A DNA stretch of 19,812 bases, taken from assembly GCA_945957335.1 (NCBI GenBank), contig CAMFLJ010000026.1, forward strand, positions 1 to 19,812. Direction: 5' to 3'. The position numbers and the translations under genes were made by a program. This document shows, piece after piece, positions 7,354 through 14,856 of this stretch. The notes below the pieces were generated by a model. That model ran no database searches. It worked only from the letters and a program-made list of their open reading frames with translations, and was not told the DNA's origin. Numbering within the stretch: the stretch's first letter is position 1; the number at the start of each line of letters is the position of its first letter. This DNA is from an uncultured Actinomycetes bacterium (GTDB taxonomy: Bacteria > Actinomycetota > Acidimicrobiia > Acidimicrobiales > Acidimicrobilacustridaceae).

Positions 7354-7644
7354 TCAGGACGCGGCCCGGTCGACGGCGGCGGCCAGCGAGAAGCACAGCT
7401 CGGTGAGCCCGCCGGCGTCGTGGCTGGTGATGCCGATCACGACGGTGTTCCAGGAGTTCGACCAGTCGGGGTGGTGGTCGAACTTCTCGGCGGCCAGGGC
7501 GACGCGGGCCATGAAGCCGAACGCCTCGGAGAAGTCGGCGAAGCGCAGCTCACGGTGCAGCTTGCCGTCGACGAGGTCCCAGCCCTCCAGCGCCGCGGCG
7601 CGGGCGGCAGCCTCGGCCGGATCGAGCGCGGTCTCCTTCGGCAT
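7354..7644 (-). CDS. 4a-hydroxytetrahydrobiopterin dehydratase (pterin-4a-carbinolamine dehydratase)
   Basis: This 96-residue protein matches the full length of the PCD/DCoH family, which dehydrates 4a-hydroxytetrahydropterin so that the cofactor of aromatic amino acid hydroxylases can be recycled. The family signature 'AEKFDHHPDWSNSWNTV' is intact, with catalytic His57-His58-Pro59 and Trp61, followed by 'ITSHDAGGLTELCFSLAAAVD', including His75 and the late Asp91. ATG 7644 was chosen because it is preceded by GAGGGGAGA at good spacing and the family fold starts there; the open frame upstream to 7755 has no family similarity. No phenylalanine hydroxylase or pterin enzyme is in the window. Some PCD homologues act in molybdopterin metabolism instead, so the physiological substrate is open. 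Confidence 0.93.
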   Translation of the reverse strand: MPKETALDPAEAAARAAALEGWDLVDGKLHRELRFADFSEAFGFMARVALAAEKFDHHPDWSNSWNTVVIGITSHDAGGLTELCFSLAAAVDRAAS

Positions 7645-7695
7645 GGCCCATCTCCCCTCGCGTCGTCGTGGCCGAAAGGATGCCCTGGGCGCGCA

Positions 7696-7737
7696 ACCGC
7701 CTCCCGACCGGTGGGCACGCACCGGTGGGGAGGCGGT
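7696..7737 (-). terminator. Long near-perfect hairpin, likely transcription terminator or barrier
   Basis: The arms 7696-7713 and 7720-7737 pair at 17 of 18 positions, with one G-G mismatch (7706/7727). The six-base loop is GGCACG. The inner stem is ACCGGTG/CACCGGT and the outer stem ACCGCCTCC/GGAGGCGGT. It lies 55 bases past the chemoreceptor stop and 52 bases before the PCD start. There is no T-run on the minus strand, so a factor-assisted or structural role is as likely as simple intrinsic termination. Confidence 0.6.
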
Positions 7738-7752
7738 CGACGGGGGCAGCGG

Positions 7753-7778
7753 CACCGGGGCTCTTCGGCAGCCCGGTG
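7753..7778 (-). terminator. Hairpin immediately after the chemoreceptor gene
   Basis: CACCGGG (7753-7759) pairs with CCCGGTG (7772-7778). A one-base bulge (7760) and a further CT/AG pair extend the stem inward. The hairpin starts 13 bases past the chemoreceptor stop. With the larger hairpin at 7696-7737 it forms a tandem structure that probably ends the chemoreceptor transcript. Confidence 0.5.
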
Positions 7779-7791
7779 ACGGCGTGACGGG

Positions 7792-9417
7792 TCAGACCCG
7801 GAACTGGGCGACCGACGCCTTGAGGCTGTCGGCGAGCTGCTGCAGCTCCTGGGAGGCCCGGTTCGACTCGACCGCGCTCTCGGTGTTGGAGCGGGCGGCT
7901 TCGGCCACGCCGGCCACGTTCTCGGCGATCGACGAGGTGCCGATGGAGGCCTCGGCCACGGTGCGGGCGATCTCGCCCGTGGTGGCCGACTGCTCCTCGA
8001 CGGCAGCTGCGATGGCGTGCTGCGACTCGTTGATCTCGGCGATGACGTCACCGATGCGGCCGATGGCGTCGACGGCGAGGCCGGTGTCGCTCTGGATCTG
8101 GTCGATGGTCGAGCGGATCTCGTCGGTGGCCTTCGAGGTCTCCTGGGCGAGGTCCTTGACCTCGTTGGCGACCACGGCGAAGCCACGGCCGGCCTCGCCG
8201 GCCCGGGCGGCCTCGATGGTGGCGTTGAGGGCCAGCAGGTTGGTCTGCTCGGCGATCGAGGTGATCATCCCGAGCACGTTGGCCACGGCGGCCGACGACT
8301 CGTTGAGCTTGTGCATGGTCTCCTGGGTCTCACCGGCGATGGCGACGGCGGCCTGGGCGACGCTGGTGGCCTGGTTGGCCGAGCGGGCGATCTCCTCGAC
8401 GGAGGTGCCGAGCTCCTCGGTGCCGCTGGCGACGGTGTTCACGTTCACCGAGACCTCCTCGGCGGCGGCCGAGACGGTGTTGGCCTGGGCGGCGGTCTCC
8501 TCGGCGTTCGACGCCATCTGGTTGGAGGTGGCGAGCAGGCCGAGGGCCGAGGCACCGAGCTGCTCGGAGCCGGCGGCCACCGAGGCGAAGACGCTGCGGA
8601 TCTTGCCGACGGCCGTGTTGAGCGCGGCGCTCATGGCACCGACCTCGTCCTGGCTCTCGACCGGGACGCTGACGGTGAGGTCACCGGCGGCCACGCCCTC
8701 GAGGGCGACGACCGTGGTCTTGAGCGGGCGGCTGATGGCCCGCGACACCCACCAGGCGATGAGGACCGAGGCCAGGCCGGCGATCACCACGATGACCCAG
8801 GTCTCGGTACGGGCGGTCTTCGAGTCGTCGAGGGCCTGCACGGCGTACTCCGAGCCCATGTCCTGCTCGGCCTTGGCGAGGACGGCGATGTCGGCGACGG
8901 TGCTGTCGAACGACTGGGTGAGCTGCTCGCCCCGGACCCCCTGGGCGATGAGGGCCTTGGAGGAGGCCCAGCTGTCGTCGACGGCGCCGAGCTCCTTGGC
9001 GATTCGGGTGACGTCGTTGCCGGGGATGTCCTTGTAGGCCTGGATGCCCTCGTCGGCGGCCTTGATGTCGGCCTGCAGGGTGCTGGCATCGGTCTCGGCG
9101 GCGACCTGGGCGTCGTACACCGAGATCGTGGCGTCTCGCAGCACGACGACCGGCTCGAGGCCGTCGTCCTTCACCGAGTTGACCAGGTCGGTCTGGTGCG
9201 AGAGCTGGGTCGAGGCGTAGAAGCCCACGATCACCAGCGCGACCACCGGGATGCATGCGGCGACGAGCACCTTGAAGGCGATCGGGCGGTTGCGGAACCA
9301 CGCCATGCGCACCTTGGGGGCGGCGGGGCCGCCGGCGTAGGGCAGCGCCGTGGGGGGCGCGGGCGGCGACGGGGGTGCCGGCGCGGCGTGGACGGGCGGA
9401 TCTTCGAGCAGGGTCAT
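7792..9417 (-). CDS. Methyl-accepting chemotaxis protein (transmembrane chemoreceptor)
   Basis: This 541-residue receptor would relay a signal to CheA/CheW. A Pro/Ala-rich cytoplasmic N-tail (about 7-35) precedes TM1 (about 48-69). A helical periplasmic-side sensor of about 135 residues follows (four-helix-bundle type, no recognisable ligand motif), then TM2 (about 206-224), a HAMP domain (225-277, 'SRPLKTTVVALEGVAAGDLTV') and the signalling coiled coil. The highly conserved hairpin tip 'IAEQTNLLALNATIEAARAGE' is at 388-408. There is no C-terminal pentapeptide for CheR/CheB binding; the end is 'SVAQFRV'. ATG 9417 has GGAGG nine bases upstream. No che or flagellar genes are in the window, so this is an orphan receptor. 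A possible flagellar-type promoter lies at 9454-9480. Confidence 0.96.
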   Translation of the reverse strand: MTLLEDPPVHAAPAPPSPPAPPTALPYAGGPAAPKVRMAWFRNRPIAFKVLVAACIPVVALVIVGFYASTQLSHQTDLVNSVKDDGLEPVVVLRDATISVYDAQVAAETDASTLQADIKAADEGIQAYKDIPGNDVTRIAKELGAVDDSWASSKALIAQGVRGEQLTQSFDSTVADIAVLAKAEQDMGSEYAVQALDDSKTARTETWVIVVIAGLASVLIAWWVSRAISRPLKTTVVALEGVAAGDLTVSVPVESQDEVGAMSAALNTAVGKIRSVFASVAAGSEQLGASALGLLATSNQMASNAEETAAQANTVSAAAEEVSVNVNTVASGTEELGTSVEEIARSANQATSVAQAAVAIAGETQETMHKLNESSAAVANVLGMITSIAEQTNLLALNATIEAARAGEAGRGFAVVANEVKDLAQETSKATDEIRSTIDQIQSDTGLAVDAIGRIGDVIAEINESQHAIAAAVEEQSATTGEIARTVAEASIGTSSIAENVAGVAEAARSNTESAVESNRASQELQQLADSLKASVAQFRV

Positions 9418-9453
9418 GAGGAGGGGCCTCCGTGCCTAGGGGTACGGGGCGAT

Positions 9454-9480
9454 CCATCGGCCCGAGTCGGGCCTGCTCAA
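9454..9480 (-). promoter_or_regulatory. Possible sigma-28/WhiG-like promoter for the chemoreceptor
   Basis: On the minus strand, GCCGATGG (9461-9454) resembles the GCCGATAA -10 element of flagellar-type sigma factors. It is preceded after 13 bases by TTGAGC (9480-9475), a poor match to the usual TAAA. Position suits a ~30-base leader with GGAGG before ATG 9417. The element overlaps an imperfect GC palindrome (9459-9473), so coincidence is possible. Confidence 0.3.
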
Positions 9481-9554
9481 GGGTGACGCTCGGAAAACCT
9501 TGTCCAACCGGGGTGCTGCGGTGCCGACCTCGCGGTCTGCTGGCTCGGACCGTC

Positions 9555-10370
<816 letters not shown>

Positions 10371-10371
10371 G

Positions 10372-10683
10372 TCAGTCGACCTCCACGAAGACGTCGTCGC
10401 CCTCGATCTTCACGGTGTAGGTGGGCGTGGCCTTGGTGGCCGGCAGCGAGGAGGGCTCACCGGTGGTGAGCGAGAAGCAGCTGCCGTGCTTCCAGCACTC
10501 GAGCTCGAGGGTGTCGGCGTGGACCTCGCCCTCGGCGAGGGAGATGTCCTGGTGGGTGCAGCGGTCTCCGATGGCGTACCAGTCGTCGCCCAGGTGGACG
10601 ACGGCGACGCGCAGGCGGCCGAGGTCGAAGCGGCGGGCCTCGCCGTCGGGCACGTCGGAGATGGCGCAGAGGCGCTCGAGCAT
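10372..10683 (-). CDS. Rieske [2Fe-2S] ferredoxin of the suf operon
   Basis: This 103-residue single-domain Rieske protein carries the two cluster-binding boxes, CTH in 'GDRCTHQDISLAEG' and CWKHG in 'LELECWKHGSCFSLTTG', giving the Cys-x-His and Cys-x-x-His ligand pairs. It lacks a signal peptide or membrane segment, so it is a cytoplasmic electron carrier of the non-haem iron oxygenase ferredoxin type. Its ATG overlaps the sufD stop by one base (TGATG), and its stop is one base before sufC. A Rieske gene in this position is known from streptomycete suf operons. It presumably supplies electrons to Fe-S assembly, but its exact role there is not established. Confidence 0.93.
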   Translation of the reverse strand: MLERLCAISDVPDGEARRFDLGRLRVAVVHLGDDWYAIGDRCTHQDISLAEGEVHADTLELECWKHGSCFSLTTGEPSSLPATKATPTYTVKIEGDDVFVEVD

Positions 10684-11954
10684 CAGGCCTCCCCCTCGTG
10701 GGCGAGGCGCTCGGCGATGGCGGCCTGCACGGCGGGCACGAGCTCGGGGGTGGGCAGCGCCTCGAGGACCTCGGCGAAGAAGCCGGCCACGACGAGGCGC
10801 TCGGCGACGTCGGTGGGGACGCCGCGGCTCTCGAGGTAGAAGCGCTGGTCCTCGTCGATGGGGCCGACCGTCGAGGCGTGGCTGCAGTGCACGTCGTTGG
10901 TCTCGATCTCGAGGTTGGGCACGGACTCGGCCCAGGCGTCGTCGGAGAGCTTGAGGTTGCGGTTGGTCTGGAAGGCGTTGGTGCCGCGTGCGTCCTTCTC
11001 GACCTTGATGAGTCCCGTGTAGACCGAGCGGCTGGAGTCGTCGACGACGCCCTTGAACAGCAGGTTCGAGGTGGTGTCGGGGGCGGCGTGCTGCTGGAAG
11101 GTGCGGAAGTCGAGGGTCTGGGTGCCGCGCCCGAAGTAGAGGGCGTGGAGGTTGCCGGTGGCGCCGCGGCCGACGAGGCGGCAGTCGGTGCGGGTGCGGG
11201 CGTACTCGCCACCGAGGCCGGCCTGGGCCGAGGTGAGCGTGGCGTCGGTGTCGACGCGGCTCAGCTGCGAGGCGACCTGCCAGATGCGGGGGCCGCGGAG
11301 CTGCACGTTGGTGTAGCCGAGGCGGGCGGCGCGGGCGACGTCGAGCTCGATCACCGGGGCGACCAGCGCGGCGACGTCGGCCGAGCCGTGCCAGTCGAGG
11401 ACCTTGGCGTCGGCGTCGGCGCCGAGGCGCACGACGAGGCGGGGGTAGACGGCGGCGCCGTCGGCGTCGATCCAGTCGACGACCACGACGGGTCGGTCGA
11501 TGGTGACCCCGGCGGGCACCGAGACGAGCACCGGGTCCGCGAGGCGGGCGTCGTTGAGGGCGGCGAAGGTGTCGGGCCCGTCGCCGGCGACCGCGCCGAG
11601 CGCCTCGTCACCGGTCGGGCCGTCGGCCAGGCGGCCGGCGAAGAGGCCCTTGGCCTCGTAGGCGGGAGCGACCTCGGCATGGACCACGACGCCGTTGCGG
11701 ACGACGACGGTGGCGGCCCGGTCGGGCACGCCGGCGAGGACGGCCTCGACCTCGGCGGGGACGCCGGCGGCGGGCAGCTCGGTGAGCGGGGCCCAGTCGG
11801 CCAGGTCGATGTCGGCCACGCGGCTGTAGCGCCAGACCTCTTCGTCGGTGGACGGGAGGGTGGGCTCACCCAGGCGGTCGGCGGCCGCGGTGCGGCGAGC
11901 CTCGAGCCAGGCGGGGGCCGGCGACGCGAGGGGGGCGTCGGGCGGAGGGGTCAT
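10683..11954 (-). CDS. sufD: Fe-S cluster assembly scaffold subunit SufD
   Basis: This 423-residue SufB/SufD-family protein pairs with SufB in the scaffold complex. The family's beta-helix core is followed by the diagnostic C-terminal part 'VHCSHASTVGPIDEDQRFYLESRG'. Here His359 corresponds by motif to the functionally important His360 of E. coli SufD. Further upstream are 'FRTFQQHAAPDTTSNLLFKGVVDDSSRSVYTGLI' and 'TNAFQTNRNL', both standard. ATG 11954 was chosen: a TAGTGT element at 11967-11962 lies seven bases before it and overlaps the alternative GTG at 11963, so a leaderless transcript from the ATG is the simplest reading. Neither start has a clear ribosome-binding site. It heads the operon sufD, Rieske, sufC. 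The palindromic box shared with the sufB promoter lies just upstream. Confidence 0.95.
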   Translation of the reverse strand: MTPPPDAPLASPAPAWLEARRTAAADRLGEPTLPSTDEEVWRYSRVADIDLADWAPLTELPAAGVPAEVEAVLAGVPDRAATVVVRNGVVVHAEVAPAYEAKGLFAGRLADGPTGDEALGAVAGDGPDTFAALNDARLADPVLVSVPAGVTIDRPVVVVDWIDADGAAVYPRLVVRLGADADAKVLDWHGSADVAALVAPVIELDVARAARLGYTNVQLRGPRIWQVASQLSRVDTDATLTSAQAGLGGEYARTRTDCRLVGRGATGNLHALYFGRGTQTLDFRTFQQHAAPDTTSNLLFKGVVDDSSRSVYTGLIKVEKDARGTNAFQTNRNLKLSDDAWAESVPNLEIETNDVHCSHASTVGPIDEDQRFYLESRGVPTDVAERLVVAGFFAEVLEALPTPELVPAVQAAIAERLAHEGEA

Positions 11955-11961
11955 GGAATTC

Positions 11962-11983
11962 ACACTACCGCCGTAGGAGAAAT
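11962..11983. promoter_or_regulatory. suf box at the sufD promoter, overlapping a -10 element
   Basis: CTACCGCCGTAG (11965-11976) is an inverted repeat with 4-base arms around CGCC, followed by GAGAAAT on the plus strand. It overlaps TAGTGT (11967-11962, minus strand), the likely sufD -10. The same box, in opposite orientation relative to the gene, is upstream of sufB (17878-17899): 18 of 20 aligned positions are identical, and the two differences are compensatory. A regulator acting on both units is inferred; its identity is unknown. Confidence 0.65.
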
Positions 11984-12022
11984 CCCGGCCAGCCGGGGCC
12001 TGGTCTCACCCAGCACGGGCGC

Positions 12023-12042
12023 TTCCCCGCTGACCAGGGGAA
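12023..12042 (-). terminator. Hairpin after the SnoaL-like gene
   Basis: TTCCCC (12023-12028) pairs with GGGGAA (12037-12042) around an 8-base loop, starting eight bases beyond the stop of the SnoaL-like gene and upstream of the sufD promoter. There is no T-run. It may insulate sufD from read-through. Confidence 0.35.
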
Positions 12043-12050
12043 ATGCCGCG

Positions 12051-12530
12051 TCAGTCGGGCCGGCTGAAGTCGCGGTTCGGGCGGGCCGGCGGGAACTTCA
12101 TGCCCTCGGGCGGCATCCAGGCGATGTCGCCCAGGTCCTCCATGCAGTGCGCCATGTTGAGGATGTCCTCCTCGTAGCGGAACTTGCCGCCACCGGCGTA
12201 GAGCAGCGTGGTGTACGCCGACTGCTGGCGCCCGCCCGGCAGCACCTGGCGGTACTTGATGCCGATCTCGTCGCCGTCGACCCACACCTTGTCGACGGGG
12301 AAGGTCCAGTCCTCGATGCCGGTCATGGAGTCGACCAGGAACTCGCGCACGCCCTCGATCCCCTCGACGCGGCCCCAGGCCGGGTCGATGAAGATCACGT
12401 CGTCGGTGAAGAACTCGACGAGGTCGGACCACGGCCGCTCGCGGCGGTCGATCGAGTCGCGCAGCGCCAGGTAGCGGTCGAGCGTGTCGCGCAGCTCGTC
12501 GGACACGTCACCCACGTACTCCATGGTCAT
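12051..12530 (-). CDS. SnoaL-like / NTF2-superfamily protein
   Basis: This 159-residue protein has the alpha+beta cone pattern of the SnoaL/NTF2-like superfamily. Early helices ('LRDTLDRYLALRDSIDRRERPWSDLVEFFTDDVIFIDPAWG') are followed by 'VEGIEGVREFLVDSM' and alternating strands ('WTFPVDKVWVDGDEIGIKYRQVL', 'SAYTTLLYAGGGKFRYEEDILN'). Members include polyketide cyclases, ketosteroid isomerase-like enzymes and non-catalytic small-molecule binders. No specific substrate can be read from the sequence. ATG 12530 is taken, but ATG 12524, six bases later, has better spacing from the GGGG run and is equally possible. It lies 67 bases downstream of the XRE-cupin gene on the same strand and may share its transcript. 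Confidence 0.85.
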   Translation of the reverse strand: MTMEYVGDVSDELRDTLDRYLALRDSIDRRERPWSDLVEFFTDDVIFIDPAWGRVEGIEGVREFLVDSMTGIEDWTFPVDKVWVDGDEIGIKYRQVLPGGRQQSAYTTLLYAGGGKFRYEEDILNMAHCMEDLGDIAWMPPEGMKFPPARPNRDFSRPD

Positions 12531-12597
12531 CCCCCATCCCGATCCGCTGGATCGTCGGTCCCTCGTCCCCCTGGACGCCGCAGACCCTAGCCAGCCC

Positions 12598-13170
12598 TCA
12601 GTCGGCGTCGCCGCCGGTGAGGTGGGCCCGCCGGCCGTCGCGGTCGAAGATCGTGATGATCTCGGCGGGGCCGCCGCGGCAGTCGAAGCGGTGCGGGCTC
12701 ATCGTCGAGAACTCGGCCGCCTCCCCCGCCTGCACCTCGATCTCTCGGGTCCCGAGGGTGAGGACCACCGTGCCGGAGAGCACGTAGAACCAGTCGCGGC
12801 CGGGGTGCACGCCGAGCTCGCCGGAGCGGCGACGGGGCTCGATGCGCATGCGCGCCGCCTGGATGCCGCCGTCGGCCCCGGGGCGGCTGAGCGGCCAGTG
12901 CGTGCGCCCGTGGCGCGTGACCGGCACCGGTCGGATCACGACGTCGTCGTCGGTGGCGGTGTCGAGCAGGCTCGCCAGGTCGGTCTGCAGCGCGGCGCAC
13001 AGGGGCTCGAGCAGGTCGAGGCTGATGCTGCGCTTGCCGGTCTCGATGCGGCTGATGGTCGAGGCGCTGAGGTGGGTCCGCTCGGCCAGGTCGTCGAGCG
13101 AGAGCCCGAGCGCCACCCGCAGGCCCCGCAGCCGCTGCCGCACGAGCTCCTCGATGCCATCGTCAGCCAT
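12598..13170 (-). CDS. XRE-family regulator with C-terminal cupin domain
   Basis: This 190-residue regulator has an N-terminal Cro/C1-type helix-turn-helix (about 10-67: 'VRQRLRGLRVALGLSLDDLAERTHLSASTISRIETGKRSISLDLLEPLCAAL') and a C-terminal cupin (about 100-180: 'VHPGRDWFYVLSGTVVLTLG', 'VQAGEAAEFSTMSPHRF'). In such proteins the cupin usually senses a small molecule. Here the canonical HxH pair of the metal site is not present (only His122 at that motif), so metal binding is doubtful. ATG 13170 starts the fold; the open frame running further upstream is antisense to the neighbouring methyltransferase gene. It is divergent from the methyltransferase with 76 bases between, holding nested inverted repeats at 13189-13218. 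It probably controls itself and that gene. Confidence 0.92.
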   Translation of the reverse strand: MADDGIEELVRQRLRGLRVALGLSLDDLAERTHLSASTISRIETGKRSISLDLLEPLCAALQTDLASLLDTATDDDVVIRPVPVTRHGRTHWPLSRPGADGGIQAARMRIEPRRRSGELGVHPGRDWFYVLSGTVVLTLGTREIEVQAGEAAEFSTMSPHRFDCRGGPAEIITIFDRDGRRAHLTGGDAD

Positions 13171-13188
13171 CGGGACAGGATGGCGCCG

Positions 13189-13218
13189 CCTTGCGAATCC
13201 TGCAAGGGGGTGTGCAGG
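13189..13218. promoter_or_regulatory. Nested inverted repeats, probable operator between XRE-cupin and methyltransferase genes
   Basis: CCTTGC (13189-13194) is inverted as GCAAGG (13202-13207) across 7 bases. Overlapping it, CCTGCA (13199-13204) is inverted as TGCAGG (13213-13218) across 8 bases. Both sit in the centre of the 76-base divergent region, where -35 elements would be expected. Binding by the adjacent XRE protein is inferred. Confidence 0.5.
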
Positions 13219-13246
13219 AACCGGGATGCTCCGTAAGGTCACCGCC

Positions 13247-13951
13247 ATGGCTGACGACACCACGGACCACGAGCACACCCACCACGAGCACGCCCACCAC
13301 GACCACGGGGGTGGCCACGGGCCCGGGCCCGACACCGTGCTCGACCGGGCGTTCTGGGAGGGCTGGTACGCCGAGCGCGAGCAGGTCTGGACCGGCAACC
13401 CGAACCCGGCCCTCGTGGCCGAGGCGGAGGGGCTGGTGCCCGGACGGGCCCTCGACATCGGGGCCGGCGAGGGCGGCGACGCCATCTGGCTGGCCCACCG
13501 GGGCTGGGAGGTGACGGCCGTCGACATCGCCGAGACCGCCTGCGAGCGTGGCCGGCGCGCCGCCGCGGCCGAGGGTGACGACGTGGCGGCCCGCATCACC
13601 TGGCAGGCCGCCGACATCGTCACGTGGGCCCCTCCGCCCCGGGCGTTCGACCTCGTGGCCGTCCACTACGTGCACCTCACCGCCGACGAGCGACCGGGCG
13701 CCTACGCGGCGTGCGCCGACGCGGTGGCGCCCGGCGGCACCCTGCTCGTCGTGGGGCACCACCCCGGCGACATGGACGACGCCGCCGGCCGGTGGGGCGA
13801 CGACCGCTTCTTCACCGCCGAGCAGGTGGCGGCCGACCTCGACGAGGGCTGGGAGCTGGTGGCCGTCGAGGCCCGCCCCCGCCCCCACCGCGATCCCGAC
13901 GGCGTGGAGCGCACGATCCGCGACACCGTCCTGGTCGCTCGCCGGCACTGA
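13247..13951 (+). CDS. Class I SAM-dependent methyltransferase with histidine-rich N-terminus
   Basis: This 234-residue protein has the Rossmann-like methyltransferase core. SAM-binding motif I 'ALDIGAGEGGDAIWLA' is at 68-83, the acidic residue ending strand 2 in 'VTAVDIAE', and 'FDLVAVHYVHL' and 'PGGTLLVVGHHP' follow. The leading 'FWEGWYAEREQVWTGNPNPALV' is typical of a common actinobacterial group related to TehB/thiopurine-type enzymes. The substrate is unknown. Residues 8-24 (HEHTHHEHAHHDHGGGH) contain nine histidines, a tract suited to binding transition metals and not part of the usual fold. ATG 13247 has AAGG eight bases upstream and also a TAAGGT seven bases upstream, so a leadered or leaderless start is possible. 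It is divergent from an XRE-cupin regulator, which probably controls it. Confidence 0.92.
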   Translation: MADDTTDHEHTHHEHAHHDHGGGHGPGPDTVLDRAFWEGWYAEREQVWTGNPNPALVAEAEGLVPGRALDIGAGEGGDAIWLAHRGWEVTAVDIAETACERGRRAAAAEGDDVAARITWQAADIVTWAPPPRAFDLVAVHYVHLTADERPGAYAACADAVAPGGTLLVVGHHPGDMDDAAGRWGDDRFFTAEQVAADLDEGWELVAVEARPRPHRDPDGVERTIRDTVLVARRH

Positions 13952-13971
13952 GGGTCCCGGACCCCGAAGCT

Positions 13972-14008
13972 GGTGCCGAGCGTTGCGGATCCCGCGACGC
14001 CCGGCACC
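13972..14008. terminator. Strong 17-bp bidirectional terminator-like hairpin
   Basis: The arms 13972-13988 and 13992-14008 pair along all 17 positions except one A-C mismatch, with one G-T wobble and the triloop ATC. It occupies the 69-base gap between the convergent methyltransferase and SDR genes. There is no T-run in either direction. This and the hairpin at 7696-7737 are the strongest stem-loops noticed here. Confidence 0.6.
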
Positions 14009-14020
14009 GGCCGGGTGTGG

Positions 14021-14833
14021 TCAGAGGCGGTAGCCGCCGTCGACGTGGATGTCCTGGCCGGTGATGCCGGCCCCGTCGGCCGAGGCGAGGAGCACGGCCA
14101 TGCCGGTGAGCTCGGTGGGGTCGAGCACGCGCCGCTGCGCGTTCTCGGCCTCGGCCGCCGCCTTCGCCTCCGCGGCGGTGCGGCCGCTGCGGGCGGCGAT
14201 GGCGTCCCAGTCGACGAGCGACGTGTCGGTCCAGCCCGGCGAGATCATGTTGACCCGCACGCCATGGGGTGCGGCCGTGGTGGCCAGGGCCTTGGTGAGA
14301 CCGACCATGCCGTGCTTGGCCGCCACGTAGGCGGCACCGGCCGACGAGCGGATGGCCGCACCCGAGCCGATGGAGATGATCGAGCCGGCGCCCTGCTCGC
14401 GCATGGCCGGCAGGGCGGCGGTCGACGCCCACCACACCGAGGTGAGGTTGAGGGCGAGGGTGAGCTCGAAGCCGTCGCCCTCGGCCGCGAAGGGGTCGTG
14501 GCCGCGGCCGATCGTGCTGCCCACGTTGTTGACCAGCACGTCGACGCGGCCCAGCTCGGCCAGGGCCACCTCCACCGGGCGGCGGGCGCCCTCGGGGGTG
14601 CCGGCGTCGGCCTCCACGGCCAGGCACCGCCCACCGAGCGCCTCGACGGCGGCCACGGCCTCGTCGAGACCCGAGCGGTTGCGCGCCGAGGTCACGACCG
14701 TGGCGCCCTCGGCGGCATAGCGCTCGACGATGGCCCGGCCGATGCCGCGGCTGCCGCCGCTGACGACCGCCACCGTGCCGACGAGCGCACCCGTGCCGGG
14801 CGCGCGCTCCCCCGCTGCTCCTGCGACTGCCAC
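14021..14833 (-). CDS. Short-chain dehydrogenase/reductase (SDR, classical type)
   Basis: This 270-residue protein is an NAD(P)-dependent oxidoreductase. The dinucleotide-binding loop GGSRGIG is at 26-32, NNVG at 102-105, and the structural Asn129 is in 'LALNLTSVW'. The catalytic set is intact: Ser157 (in 'SIGSGAA'), Tyr169 and Lys173 ('YVAAKHG'). 'SPGWTDT' and 'GQDIHVDGGYRL' close the fold as in the FabG-like classical SDRs, which usually oxidise secondary alcohols or reduce ketones. The substrate cannot be told. A helical insertion rich in Ala and Glu lies around 213-235 ('TAAEAKAAAEAENAQRR') in the substrate loop. GTG 14833 is preceded by GGGGAGG at five-base spacing. It lies 23 bases after the four-cysteine protein gene and is probably cotranscribed with it. 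Confidence 0.93.
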   Translation of the reverse strand: MAVAGAAGERAPGTGALVGTVAVVSGGSRGIGRAIVERYAAEGATVVTSARNRSGLDEAVAAVEALGGRCLAVEADAGTPEGARRPVEVALAELGRVDVLVNNVGSTIGRGHDPFAAEGDGFELTLALNLTSVWWASTAALPAMREQGAGSIISIGSGAAIRSSAGAAYVAAKHGMVGLTKALATTAAPHGVRVNMISPGWTDTSLVDWDAIAARSGRTAAEAKAAAEAENAQRRVLDPTELTGMAVLLASADGAGITGQDIHVDGGYRL

Positions 14834-14856
14834 GACGTCCTCCCCTGGAGGGGACG

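Noticed and set aside
9418..9554. Cyclic di-GMP riboswitch in the chemoreceptor leader
   Set aside because: A GEMM-type element would fit a motility gene, but the conserved loop sequences are not seen. Only a short GC palindrome is present.
10698..12590. 630-codon plus-strand open frame opposite sufD and the SnoaL-like gene
   Set aside because: It has low-complexity Gly/Val/Glu/Ala composition and no family similarity. It covers two real genes on the minus strand, so it is a compositional artefact.
13171..13623. Extension of the XRE-cupin frame upstream
   Set aside because: The added residues are antisense to the methyltransferase and its promoter. The helix-turn-helix begins right after ATG 13170.
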